NCBI GenBank assembly: GCA_028682895.1
Contig: JAJRAK010000032.1
Coordinates: 62,001 to 126,000 of the forward strand
DNA: 64,000 bases
Reading direction: 5' to 3'
Source of the DNA: Methanomassiliicoccales archaeon
GTDB taxonomy: Archaea; Thermoplasmatota; Thermoplasmata; Methanomassiliicoccales; UBA472
The notes under the pieces are model-generated. The model worked only from the letters and a program-made list of their open reading frames with translations. It did not search any database and had not been told where the DNA came from. The translations under genes and the position numbers were made by a program. Shown here piece after piece: positions 33,590-42,421 of the stretch (positions are counted from its first letter, which is position 1; each line of letters begins with the position of its first letter).

Positions 33590-34306
33590 TCACCAGCGCA
33601 TCTTTCCCTTTTTTCCCAGGCGCATAAGTCCGATGTCGCTGCAACCGTACACCTCAGCACCTTCCAGGTCCATCCCAGTTAGACCTGGTGACAGCATGTC
33701 CCCGGATGTCATCCGGTTAATGTCGTTACCAGCCGCCAAAGGGCTGAAGGCGGGCAGAACAAGGACCTGCCCCTCCTGAAAATGAAGGAACGCTGGCAAT
33801 TTGATGTGGCCGCTCACACCGTCGAAAAGTCTGACCGAAGGATGCTCGTGCCCCTGGAGCAGAGGACGTGCATCGGAGGCGATATGACCATGTACAAGAT
33901 GGTATCCGTCGATGTCCAGTTCGTCGACCAGGTCAACCCCCATCCGAGAGGTGATGTTCGCCAGATAGTTGTCGTGATTCCCCTTGACCACCGTGACATC
34001 GGCCATTGATCGCATATGCTCCAGCACGTCCTTGACCTCCCTACGTTCCTGGTCCAGGTTGTGCGAGAACTCGTGCTTCAGGTCCCCCAGCACGATGATG
34101 CGTAGCGGGCGGGCCGACCCTACGGCCGCCGATATGCGATCTTTCATCTCCTGGCCCTGCGATCGTGGGATCTGCAGACCGTCCAGCTCCAAGCTGGCCT
34201 CTATGCCAAGATGCAGATCGGCCAGGACCATCGTCCTGGAATTCGTGAGGAAGGCGCACCGGTCGTTGCTGATCCGCAGGCCGGGGGCGATGTCCATTTG
34301 CCTCAT
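33590..34306 (-). CDS. Metallophosphoesterase (archaeal SbcD-related family)
   Basis: A 238-residue calcineurin-like phosphoesterase. Metal motifs in order: LADLHLG, VLGDLKHE, KGNHDN and VHGHIAS, with a further QGHEHPS. It fits the archaeal SbcD-related single-domain group, whose substrate is unknown (phosphodiester or nucleotide). The start may be the second methionine (MDIAPGL, 34297). It is divergent from the nuclease pair at 34407-36820; a role in nucleic acid metabolism is a mild inference. Confidence 0.85.
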   Translation of the reverse strand: MRQMDIAPGLRISNDRCAFLTNSRTMVLADLHLGIEASLELDGLQIPRSQGQEMKDRISAAVGSARPLRIIVLGDLKHEFSHNLDQERREVKDVLEHMRSMADVTVVKGNHDNYLANITSRMGVDLVDELDIDGYHLVHGHIASDARPLLQGHEHPSVRLFDGVSGHIKLPAFLHFQEGQVLVLPAFSPLAAGNDINRMTSGDMLSPGLTGMDLEGAEVYGCSDIGLMRLGKKGKMRW

Positions 34307-34406
34307 GCGACCGGCCTAAAGCATCGCGGAGATATGAAACCCTTCATCCACCATTTTCAGGACCGAGTGCAAAAATCTATTATATGGACGCTCCGCTGAA
34401 TGGGCG

Positions 34407-35171
34407 ATGATCAAGCGGACGTTCCTTCTGTTGCCGGGGATCGGCCAGGTCAAGGAGCGTCGGCTATGGCGCTCCGGGGTCCTCTCATGGGAGGAGTTCG
34501 AAATGCGTGATGGCCTGGATGGGATCTCCTCCGTCAAGAAATCGGCAATGGACCGTGAGCTGGAGATGGCCATCGACTGCTGGGACCAAGGACGGACCGA
34601 GTATTTCTGTCGATTACTTCCGAGCGGCCATCATTGGAGGATGTACGACCGATTGAAGGAGAGCACTGCTTACCTGGACATAGAGACGGACGGGTTGGGA
34701 CCGGGCACCGTGATAACCATGATCTCCGTTCACAGAGGTGGGTGTACCACCACGCTCACTCGCGGCATAGACCTGGAGGCAGAGAAGCTGCACCAGGTGC
34801 TGAAAGGAACGAAGCTCATGGTCACTTTCAATGGCAGTTCGTTCGACCTGCCCATGATCGAGAAGGAGTTCCCGTTCACTTTGCCGAAGGTCCCGCATTA
34901 CGATCTGCGCCACGCCTGCCCGAAGGTCGGGCTGCGCGGCGGTCTGAAACAGGTGGAGGTGCTGCTTGGCTACCGTCGCCCTCAGGAGGTCGAGTACGTG
35001 ACCGGAGAGGAAGCGGTGTACCTTTGGCACCTATGGGAGAGGAAAGGGAGCGAGAACGCCTTGAACCTTCTTCGCCGTTACAATCAGGAAGATACCAAGA
35101 ACCTGGAGCCCCTGGCCGAGGTAGTGTATAAAAGACTGGCCGAGCAGATCGATAGGGAGTGCTGGGAATGA
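34407..35171 (+). CDS. RNase H-like 3'-5' exonuclease of the YprB type
   Basis: A 254-residue protein with a small helical N-terminal region (LLPGIGQVKERRLWRSGVLS, HhH-like) and a DEDD nuclease core: YLDIETDGLG (first D and E), VTFNGSSFDLPMIEKEF, and RRYNQEDTKNL (last D). These match the YprB ribonuclease H-like family. It overlaps the following RecJ/DHH gene by 4 bp, so the two are co-translated. Confidence 0.82.
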   Translation: MIKRTFLLLPGIGQVKERRLWRSGVLSWEEFEMRDGLDGISSVKKSAMDRELEMAIDCWDQGRTEYFCRLLPSGHHWRMYDRLKESTAYLDIETDGLGPGTVITMISVHRGGCTTTLTRGIDLEAEKLHQVLKGTKLMVTFNGSSFDLPMIEKEFPFTLPKVPHYDLRHACPKVGLRGGLKQVEVLLGYRRPQEVEYVTGEEAVYLWHLWERKGSENALNLLRRYNQEDTKNLEPLAEVVYKRLAEQIDRECWE

Positions 35172-36820
35172 GAGAGGATCTCGGAGGGTTCCTGGAACGG
35201 GCAAAGCACCTGGCGGACATCGTTCGCTCGGCCGGGACGGTCGCCGTGGTCTCCCATATCGATGCCGATGGTATCTCCTCAGCGGCCATCGCCAGAGGTG
35301 CGTTGGAGAGGATGGGTCTGCATCCCAGGCATATCTTCCTGAAATCGCTGGGAGAACCCGAGGTCGAGGCCATCTCGACCTTGAAGGAGGACCTGATCTG
35401 GATATGCGATCTGGGTGCCAGCGCCTACAGCCGTCTTAACTTATCCAATTGCATAGTGACCGACCATCATCAGTTCTTCGGAGAGGGGCAGGCATCCCTG
35501 GACCTCTTCAGCCCCATGGACAGGATGCTGAACCCTTTGTTGTTCGGGTTCAAAGGCTCATCGCATCTGAGCGGCGCGGGATGCACCTATTTCGTAGCGA
35601 AGTACCTGGACCCATCGAACGAAGAGCTTTCGTATCTGGCCATCGTCGGGGCCGTCGGCGACATGCAGGACCGGGAGGGTCATAAGCTGGAGGGTCCGCT
35701 ACATGCCATTGTCATCCAGGATGCCGTGGGAAAGGGCATTTTGACGGTCGAGCCGGACGAGCTGCCTTTCTTCGGCTGGACGACGCGCACGGCAGCGTCC
35801 ATGATAGCATACTCCAACGAACTGAAGGCCGTGGGCTGTGCCTGCGGTTTCCATGACGTGAGGGATATGTTCGAAGAGGGCGGGATAGCCACATATCGCA
35901 AGGGGAAGGTGCCTCCTGCATACCGGGACCAGCAGACCGAGAGATACCTGACCTGGTCCGAACTGGACCGGAACTCCAGGAACATAATGAAGGTCCTCTT
36001 GCGGGATAAACTGGAAAAGAACGGCATCGACCCGGGAGAACTAGACAAGCTGCTCGGCGATGTCTACCTGTTCCCAGGCTACCCTCAGGGACCGAGCCGG
36101 GAGGCCAAGGAGTTCGCCACCGTGCTCAACGCCTCGGGACGGTATATTTTGAACGAGGCACCCGTGCCAAAGCAGGCCGATGGCGTGGATACGGATAACA
36201 TGGAGGAGAAGGACCGAGACATACCAGGGGAGATCATCATCAGGAACTGCCTGGACCCGGTCAACCTCTCCTCGTCCGCCTTGGACAACCTGCGTGTGCA
36301 TCGGGAGAACCTGAGGGAGGGCATCTCGCGGATAGCGCATGTGGACCGGCTGAAGAACGTGCAGTGCTTGCAGTCGGATAAGGATAGCATCCGCCTGGAG
36401 GTGAACGATACCATCCTGGGCATCATCGTAGGGATGATGCTGGACCAGTCGACGCCCCGGCCCGGCCTGGAGATCGACCCTGAACTGCCGGTGATCGCCA
36501 TGGCCGTGAGCACCGAGGACCGGAACACGATGTCATATATCGCAGGGAGCACCGATGCCGCGGACGAGAGTCCGGTGGCGAACAAGACCGGTGTCAGGAT
36601 AAAGGTCTCGGGGCGCATGAAGCGCGACCTGGTGGAACGCGGCCTCAATCTGGGAGAGGCGATGAAGCAGGCCGCCCTGAAGGTGAACGGTACTGGAGGG
36701 GGGCATGACGTCGCCGCAGGGGCGACCATCCCTGAAAAGAAGATGAGCGCGTTCAAGAAGGCGCTGGATAAAGAGATCGGGGGCCAGAGGTCCCGTTCTA
36801 CTTCATCAGCGCGACCATGA
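35168..36820 (+). CDS. DHH-family single-strand nuclease, RecJ/GAN-like
   Basis: A 550-residue DHH protein. Motifs: SHIDADGISSAAIARGAL, WICDLG, TDHHQF (DHH) and, in the C-terminal DHHA1 domain, GTGGGHDVAAGATIP. Archaeal RecJ-like proteins include GAN, which binds GINS in the replisome, and others acting on RNA; this one cannot be placed more precisely. The ATG overlaps the stop of the upstream nuclease. Its 3' end overlaps the convergent argF by 23 bp. Confidence 0.85.
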   Translation: MREDLGGFLERAKHLADIVRSAGTVAVVSHIDADGISSAAIARGALERMGLHPRHIFLKSLGEPEVEAISTLKEDLIWICDLGASAYSRLNLSNCIVTDHHQFFGEGQASLDLFSPMDRMLNPLLFGFKGSSHLSGAGCTYFVAKYLDPSNEELSYLAIVGAVGDMQDREGHKLEGPLHAIVIQDAVGKGILTVEPDELPFFGWTTRTAASMIAYSNELKAVGCACGFHDVRDMFEEGGIATYRKGKVPPAYRDQQTERYLTWSELDRNSRNIMKVLLRDKLEKNGIDPGELDKLLGDVYLFPGYPQGPSREAKEFATVLNASGRYILNEAPVPKQADGVDTDNMEEKDRDIPGEIIIRNCLDPVNLSSSALDNLRVHRENLREGISRIAHVDRLKNVQCLQSDKDSIRLEVNDTILGIIVGMMLDQSTPRPGLEIDPELPVIAMAVSTEDRNTMSYIAGSTDAADESPVANKTGVRIKVSGRMKRDLVERGLNLGEAMKQAALKVNGTGGGHDVAAGATIPEKKMSAFKKALDKEIGGQRSRSTSSARP

Positions 36821-37709
36821 TGGCCTTTTGAGCGTGCAGACGATTCTCCGCCTGGTCGAAGACCACGGCGCGCTCGCTGTCAATGACGTCTGCAGTTATC
36901 TCCATGCCCCGGTGCGCCGGCAGGCAATGCATGACGATCGCTCCCTTCTTGGCCTTTGACAGCAGTTCCGCGTTGACCTGGTAGGGTTTGAAGATCTGCT
37001 CGCGCTTCTTTGCCTCCTCCTCCTGGCCCATCGATACCCAGACATCGGTGTATATCACATCGGCGTCCTTGGCCGCTTCCATGGCGGACTCGACTATCTG
37101 CAGCTTGCACCCGTTGGCCTTGGCGATCTCCTTGGCCTTCTTGATCACTTCCGCATCTGGCTCATACCCCTTGGGGCAGCCGCATGAGATGTCCATGCCC
37201 ACCATGGCACAGCCCAACATCAAGGAGTTGCAGACATTGTTGCCGTCACCGACGTATGCCATCTTCACCCCTTTCAAGCGACCCACGTGTTCTTTGACGG
37301 TCAGCAGATCGGCGAGTATCTGGCACGGATGCTCGAAGTTGTCCAGTCCATTGATGACCGGTACCGTGGCGTGCTTGGCCAGCTCGGCCACCATGCTGTG
37401 CTCGTACGCACGGTACATGATCCCGTCGACGTAGCGGGAGAGCACCCGGGCAGTATCGGCCACGGTCTCCCCGCGCCCCATCTGCAGGTCCTTGCTGCTG
37501 AGAGTGAGAGCAAAACCGCCCAGCTCTATCATCCCCACTTCGAACGAGACCCTGGTACGGGTCGAGGACTTCTCAAAGATCATGGCCAATGTCTTTCCTT
37601 TCAGCGGATAGATGTCCTCTTCCCTCTTCTGTTTCATGTCCTCGGCCATATCCAGTATGTCCTGGATGATGTCCTGGATGTCAAGCATCGTGATCAGGTC
37701 GCGTTTCAT
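36798..37709 (-). CDS. argF: Ornithine carbamoyltransferase
   Basis: About 303 residues from the ATG at 37709 (MKRDLITMLDIQDI). The carbamoyl-phosphate motif is SSTRTRVSFEVG, the ornithine-type motif HPCQILADLLT, and the C-terminal HCLPAHRGMEI identifies an ornithine rather than aspartate enzyme. It makes citrulline in arginine synthesis. No other arg gene is adjacent. The stop region overlaps the end of the convergent DHH gene. Confidence 0.95.
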   Translation of the reverse strand: MKRDLITMLDIQDIIQDILDMAEDMKQKREEDIYPLKGKTLAMIFEKSSTRTRVSFEVGMIELGGFALTLSSKDLQMGRGETVADTARVLSRYVDGIMYRAYEHSMVAELAKHATVPVINGLDNFEHPCQILADLLTVKEHVGRLKGVKMAYVGDGNNVCNSLMLGCAMVGMDISCGCPKGYEPDAEVIKKAKEIAKANGCKLQIVESAMEAAKDADVIYTDVWVSMGQEEEAKKREQIFKPYQVNAELLSKAKKGAIVMHCLPAHRGMEITADVIDSERAVVFDQAENRLHAQKAIMVALMK

Positions 37710-37879
37710 TCCATGCACCGTTGATATTGAGACGGCAATGCTGCTTAGCTATGCCGGGAATGGTAGGATTGCGATGACCGTAATAAATGGAATGATTTGA
37801 AAATGACAAAACCGGACGTATTTGTCGGCGCATGGTCTCATAGATGTGATAATGTTCTGTTCACGATACCCGTTCTCAT

Positions 37880-38677
37880 TCAAACTAGGTTGTAACCCAG
37901 CGGTATGAGCGAGAACAGGAAGAAGTTCAGTATGCCGTGCATCAACGCCACAAGACCCAAGCTGCCGGTCCTCTCATATGATGCACCGAGGATGAGACCT
38001 ACTCCGAAAACGAAGAACAAGTAGGGTATGCTGTGATAACCTGAGTGCATGATGGCGAAAAGGAAGGACGATATGAGCACCGCTGCGATACTTCCGTACT
38101 TCGGCGTTATAGCGCTCTGCAGGAAGCCACGGAACACTATTTCCTCGCCCAGGCCGACGAACACGACCATCACCAAGAACAGCATGGTGAGGTCAACGGC
38201 CCCCAGACCGGCGACCATGGCATCGTTGTTCAGCACCGCATATTCCAGGTTGGCGAATAGGAAACCGAAGATTATGGCGAACAGAACATATTCCCAACAC
38301 CACTGCACTTTCTCTCGTAGGTCTTTGCCGTTGAGGAACCGTAAAAGGTTCCTCCAATTCATCTTTTTAGCATCAACGACCGTCTGGCGCCAGACTATGT
38401 ATCCGGCCAGTATGATAGACCCATAGATGAACGGCAGCCAATAGATAGTCAGTTCGAAGAAGATGGGCATGCCGATGTTCAGTACCCTGAGCATCGAGAT
38501 GAGGGCGAACGATTGGTACATCAATGTCCGTTCGACGGTGAAGACAGGGATGAGTATGCATATGAAGATGTTGAGCGCATGGACCGCTAGGCTGGCCTCG
38601 ATCTGAGAGGAGAACGTAAATGCCTCCGCCACGACTATGAGGAGGATGGGAATCAGAAGACCAGCCTTATCCCGCAT
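37880..38677 (-). CDS. CPBP-family intramembrane metalloprotease
   Basis: A 265-residue membrane protein with about seven hydrophobic segments. The catalytic motifs of the CPBP (CAAX prenyl protease 2 / Abi) family are clear: GLGEEIVFRGFLQ (EE-x3-R), FAIMHSGYH and LMHGILNFF. It is probably a membrane protease; substrates are unknown. It stands alone, with a 170-bp gap on the argF side that contains nothing I recognise. Confidence 0.88.
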   Translation of the reverse strand: MRDKAGLLIPILLIVVAEAFTFSSQIEASLAVHALNIFICILIPVFTVERTLMYQSFALISMLRVLNIGMPIFFELTIYWLPFIYGSIILAGYIVWRQTVVDAKKMNWRNLLRFLNGKDLREKVQWCWEYVLFAIIFGFLFANLEYAVLNNDAMVAGLGAVDLTMLFLVMVVFVGLGEEIVFRGFLQSAITPKYGSIAAVLISSFLFAIMHSGYHSIPYLFFVFGVGLILGASYERTGSLGLVALMHGILNFFLFSLIPLGYNLV

Positions 38678-38772
38678 TCTGCCAGAGATGCCTCATGGGA
38701 TTTATGTACTATCGCATAAGTTGATAAAAAAAATAAAAAAAGGAGGATTGGTCAGCGTGAGATGCGAACCGA

Positions 38773-38835
38773 TTATCTCATGAAAAATATGTTACCGTTT
38801 ACTATGACGAACGACGGACCGACCTTCTTCTTCAT
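38773..38835 (-). CDS. Putative 20-residue microprotein
   Basis: An ATG at 38835 preceded by GAGGTG with 6-nt spacing opens a 20-codon frame starting MKKKVGPSFVIVNG and ending in TAA. The N-terminus is basic and the rest hydrophobic. It lies between the CPBP protease gene and the regulator at 38951, divergent from the regulator. T-runs on the minus strand downstream (38722-38740) could terminate its transcript. It is predicted from the ribosome binding site alone; codon statistics mean little at this length. Confidence 0.4.
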   Translation of the reverse strand: MKKKVGPSFVIVNGNIFFMR

Positions 38836-38950
38836 CGATATCACCTCTTAATGACTTCTTATCGCTATAATCGCATTTGAACGATGATTGAAATAATATT
38901 TAATCATTACCTTCATACTAAAGCGTTAAAAATTGGTTTTAGTGGTAAAC

Positions 38951-39523
38951 ATGACCGAGATAGGCATCGAACAGATCAAGGTATTGTCCGACCCGAACCG
39001 TCTAGCCATACTGTCCTTGCTGGCAATGCGTGAGATGACGACGACCACTGTCTCGAACCTTTTAGGGCTGAGCGTTCAGAACGCACAGTACCATATCAAG
39101 AAATTGTTGGAGGCGGACCTCATCGTGCCTACCCGCAACGAGCTCGTGGGCAACCTGGTAGAGAAGTACTACCGTTCCGCTTTCGAACCGGGTATAATGG
39201 GAGATGCCGCTGGTGTCAGCTCGATAGACATCGCCGAGCGGCTTAACATCGTGTTCGCCGCCCTGGGAGCTATAAAGGGCATATTGAACCGCGGCATAAT
39301 GGTCATGGACGAGCAGAGGGACTACTTCATGAACGTGGCCGAACGTCCGAACTATCCGTTCGGGGCCAATTACGTCATACTTCCTGTGAACGACCAGACC
39401 ACGCAGGAGGCGGAGAAGCTCATCGCGGAAATGGACGATCGTCTGAAGGAGCTTTCGGACAAGCACTCAGAGGATGGGAAGCCGAAGTTCGCCATACTGT
39501 ATTCAGTGTTCCCATACGAGTGA
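38951..39523 (+). CDS. ArsR-like helix-turn-helix regulator
   Basis: About 190 residues from the ATG at 38951 (MTEIGIEQIKVLSDPNRLAI). The N-terminal HTH is ArsR-like: VLSDPNRLAILSLLAMREMT and TTVSNLLGLSVQNAQYHIKK. The C-terminal domain (about 85-190) is unrecognised, with ERLNIVFAALGAIKGILNRG and a charged end; it lacks the cysteine metal site of classical ArsR. It is divergent from a possible 20-residue microprotein gene, with an AT-rich promoter between them. Confidence 0.82.
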   Translation: MTEIGIEQIKVLSDPNRLAILSLLAMREMTTTTVSNLLGLSVQNAQYHIKKLLEADLIVPTRNELVGNLVEKYYRSAFEPGIMGDAAGVSSIDIAERLNIVFAALGAIKGILNRGIMVMDEQRDYFMNVAERPNYPFGANYVILPVNDQTTQEAEKLIAEMDDRLKELSDKHSEDGKPKFAILYSVFPYE

Positions 39524-39570
39524 TAGAGGGAACATTTATTAAGCTGGAAGCGATGCAGAATCCCCATCAT

Positions 39571-39645
39571 GGCCGGGATGGGGTAGCCTGGTTATCCTTG
39601 GGGACTGTGGATCCCCGGACCCGCGTTCAAATCGCGGTCTCGGCC
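39571..39645 (+). tRNA. tRNA-His (anticodon GTG)
   Basis: The sequence folds into a full cloverleaf: acceptor GCCGGGA (39572-39578) pairs with TCTCGGC (39638-39644); anticodon stem GGGGA/TCCCC holds the loop CTGTGGA with anticodon GTG; T-arm CCGCG-TTCAAAT-CGCGG is perfect. The extra G at 39571 is the G-1 typical of tRNA-His, and discriminator C73 (39645) opposes it. CCA is not encoded. A TATA-like ACATTTATTAA lies about 28-38 bp upstream, and a T-tract follows directly. Confidence 0.93.
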
Positions 39646-39650
39646 CCTTT

Positions 39651-40838
39651 TTATATATCCTCTAATCTCACCAGCTCGAGCTCCCGTTCAAAGATGGCTT
39701 GCTGGACAGGGCTCAACGTCCTTGGGTCAAGAGAGACCAGCATGATCGAGCCCTCATCGATGATGGTGTCCCTTACCTTCCCCACCATCTTGACCACCTT
39801 GTTCAGGTCGTTGTTGATTATGAGATACTCGATACCTTCGATGGCCACTATGGAAGGGCCGTGGCCGACGAACTCCGTGGCCATGTGGGAAAGGGTCTGC
39901 AGGTTGGTGGGGTCGATGCGGTCCGGCCCCGGTATCTCCGCAAGCCATACGATGGGTGTCCTTGTCAGGTGATATCTATCCCTTAGCTGGTCTGGGTTCG
40001 TACGGCAGATTATCAGAGCGGACGTCCCGGTGCCCATCTCGTGCAGCAATGCGTTGAACATCCGGTCGGACGAGGGGGACTCGAACAGGTAGGCATGGCC
40101 CATGACGAGCTTGACCGTCTGCGGTTCGGAAGGTGCTTCGGGCCTTTCCCCGGCATGATGGGGCACGAAGACCTGGTAGCGGAGCACCCCTATGATGATC
40201 AGGAATATCGTCGCCAGGAAACCAAGGGAGAATAGGCGCGGCAGGTAGATGTCGAAGAACCGGAGAAGTATTATTGCCAGGTTGAGGTCTGCCGGTATGG
40301 TGAGGGCAGCGGTGAGCAGCGCAGTCTGCCATTTCAAGAGCCTGTTGTTGAGCTGAGATCTCCTGCGGATCGCGTTGTAGACGACCAGGATGATAAAGAT
40401 GGTCAGACCTATCGGGACGGCTAAAACGTGCCATGAGTATGTAGGGTACCATCCGCTGCTGCTCCAGGTCATGTCATTGATCATCAATGCCGAAAGGGCT
40501 GCGAGTATCACGACGATAGCAGTGTCGATCCAATGGAGCTCGCCTATCTTCCTCATGTCGAAAGGGACCATCGTGCTCAGGTAATAGCCGACCCCCATCT
40601 GCAGCACGAGCAGGAATAGCCATATCCTTCCGGCCAGGAGGGCCTCGTCATGACTTTGCGCCGTAAGCCCCATGAGGACCATGTCCATGACCCCGCACAG
40701 CGCCGCAAGGCCGATGTACTGGGCGAACACACGGTTGGTTGGTGCCTTGCAATCGCGCATTATGACGTACACGCCGAGGGCTAGTTCGCACGCTATGATC
40801 GCTACGAACATTGGCGTGAACCAACCGAACTCTAGCAT
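39651..40838 (-). CDS. Membrane protein with seven-helix N-terminus and DUF835 domain
   Basis: A 395-residue protein. The first 220 residues form about seven transmembrane helices (FVAIIACELALGVYVIM and onward, ending LGFLATIFLIIIGVLRYQV), like the sensor part of 7TM histidine-kinase-type proteins. The C-terminal 160 residues match DUF835: GHAYLFESPSSDRMFNALLH, ALIICRTNPDQLRDRY, IVAIEGIEYLIINN. DUF835 proteins are common in Thermoplasmata and related archaea and may be signalling outputs; no kinase motif is present. The stop codon lies just past the tRNA-His T-tract. Confidence 0.82.
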   Translation of the reverse strand: MLEFGWFTPMFVAIIACELALGVYVIMRDCKAPTNRVFAQYIGLAALCGVMDMVLMGLTAQSHDEALLAGRIWLFLLVLQMGVGYYLSTMVPFDMRKIGELHWIDTAIVVILAALSALMINDMTWSSSGWYPTYSWHVLAVPIGLTIFIILVVYNAIRRRSQLNNRLLKWQTALLTAALTIPADLNLAIILLRFFDIYLPRLFSLGFLATIFLIIIGVLRYQVFVPHHAGERPEAPSEPQTVKLVMGHAYLFESPSSDRMFNALLHEMGTGTSALIICRTNPDQLRDRYHLTRTPIVWLAEIPGPDRIDPTNLQTLSHMATEFVGHGPSIVAIEGIEYLIINNDLNKVVKMVGKVRDTIIDEGSIMLVSLDPRTLSPVQQAIFERELELVRLEDI

Positions 40839-40966
40839 GGGGTTGATTAAATAAACGCCGCTCCCTAATAATAATAACTCTTTCAGAATATCAAATAGAG
40901 AAACGACAATTGGGTTTCCTATAAATCAGGGAAGCTGCATTGGTTCATTAATCGAGAGTGATATAA

Positions 40967-42421
40967 ATGAGCTGGAACGGACCACTGGAAAAGGTCGATG
41001 ACTTTCGCTGGAAGATCCCGCGCTCCTACAAGGAAGGCATGAACTGCGACGCCGTCATCTTTGCTGACGAGAAGATGATTAAGACCATCGCCTCCGACAA
41101 TTCCCCGGAGCAGGCGGCGAACGTGGCCTGCCTGCCGGGCATAGTGGGCAGGTCCATGGCCATGCCTGACATCCACTGGGGGTACGGGTTCCCGATCGGT
41201 GGCGTGGCCGCCATGGACGCCGACGATGGCGTCATTTCCCCGGGCGGTATTGGCTTTGACATCAATTGCGGTGTGAGGCTCATCACCACCAATCTTCGCA
41301 CGGCGGACGTAGCGCCGCATATCAAGGACCTCATAGACATCATGTTCCACAATGTGCCTGCGGGCGTAGGCTCCCGGGGCGTCGTGGACGTAGCGGCGAA
41401 CCAGATAGACCATATCCTGGAGGACGGAGCGGAATGGGCCGTCAAGAACGGCTATGGCTGGTCCGAGGACCTGGTCCGCACGGAGGAGAACGGACGCATG
41501 AAGAACGCGGACGTCTCGAAGGTATCGTCGAAAGCGAAGCAGCGTGGCGTACCCCAGGTGGGCTCGCTCGGCTCCGGGAACCATTTCCTGGAGGTGGACC
41601 GGGTGGACAAGATATTCGACCCGGTGGCGGCCAAAGCCTTCGGCATCGTCGAGGAGGGGCAGGTCACCGTCTCCATCCATTGCGGCTCCCGCGGCTGCGG
41701 CCATCAGATCGCCACCGACTATCTGCAGGTGATGGAGATGGCGGTCAAGAACAGTGGACTGCGACTTCCCGACAGGCAGCTTGCCTGCACGCCGGTGCAT
41801 TCCCGCGAGGGCGAGGACTACTACGCGGCCATGGCCTGTGGGGCGAACTACGCCTGGGCCAACAGGCAGATGATAATGCACTGGGTCAGACAGTCCTTCG
41901 AGAAGGTGTTCTCACGCAGCGCCGAGGACATGGAAATGGAGCTGGTCTATGACGTGGCGCACAACATCGCCAAGGTGGAGGACCATGAAAGCGATGGTAG
42001 GCGCCGTAAAGTCTACGTTCACCGCAAGGGCGCCACCAGGGCATTCCCGGCCGACCATCCTGAGGTGCCGATGAAGTACCGCTCGGTCGGACAACCAGTG
42101 CTCATACCGGGGGACATGGGCGCCGGCTCATATGTGCTGGTAGGAACGGACAAGGCCATGAAGGAGTCGTTCGGCTCCACCTGCCACGGTGCCGGGAGGA
42201 TCATGTCCCGCGAGGCGGCCATCCGCAACTATTCCGTCAAGTCGATCACGAACGAGATGGAGGGAAAGGGCATCTATCTCAAGGGCAGCACCAAGGACGG
42301 CATCCAGGAAGAGGCCCCGGGCGCTTACAAGGACATAGACGACGTGATCAGGGTGGTGGTCGGCGCCGGTCTGTCCCGACCAGTGGCGAAGATCACCCCC
42401 ATCGGCGTGATGAAAGGTTAA
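40967..42421 (+). CDS. rtcB: RNA-splicing ligase RtcB
   Basis: A 484-residue RtcB, which joins tRNA exon ends (2',3'-cyclic phosphate or 3'-phosphate to 5'-OH) with GTP and Mn. Metal and GMP-site blocks are present: GGIGFDINCGVRL, LGSGNHFLEV, SIHCGSRGCGHQ, and near the end STCHGAGRIMS, which includes the guanylated histidine region. Length is typical for archaeal RtcB without an intein. It ends 4 bp inside the convergent HD-domain gene. Confidence 0.95.
   Translation: MSWNGPLEKVDDFRWKIPRSYKEGMNCDAVIFADEKMIKTIASDNSPEQAANVACLPGIVGRSMAMPDIHWGYGFPIGGVAAMDADDGVISPGGIGFDINCGVRLITTNLRTADVAPHIKDLIDIMFHNVPAGVGSRGVVDVAANQIDHILEDGAEWAVKNGYGWSEDLVRTEENGRMKNADVSKVSSKAKQRGVPQVGSLGSGNHFLEVDRVDKIFDPVAAKAFGIVEEGQVTVSIHCGSRGCGHQIATDYLQVMEMAVKNSGLRLPDRQLACTPVHSREGEDYYAAMACGANYAWANRQMIMHWVRQSFEKVFSRSAEDMEMELVYDVAHNIAKVEDHESDGRRRKVYVHRKGATRAFPADHPEVPMKYRSVGQPVLIPGDMGAGSYVLVGTDKAMKESFGSTCHGAGRIMSREAAIRNYSVKSITNEMEGKGIYLKGSTKDGIQEEAPGAYKDIDDVIRVVVGAGLSRPVAKITPIGVMKG

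Noticed and set aside
40919-41881. 320-codon minus-strand frame over rtcB
   Set aside because: Shadow of rtcB, which is fully conserved.
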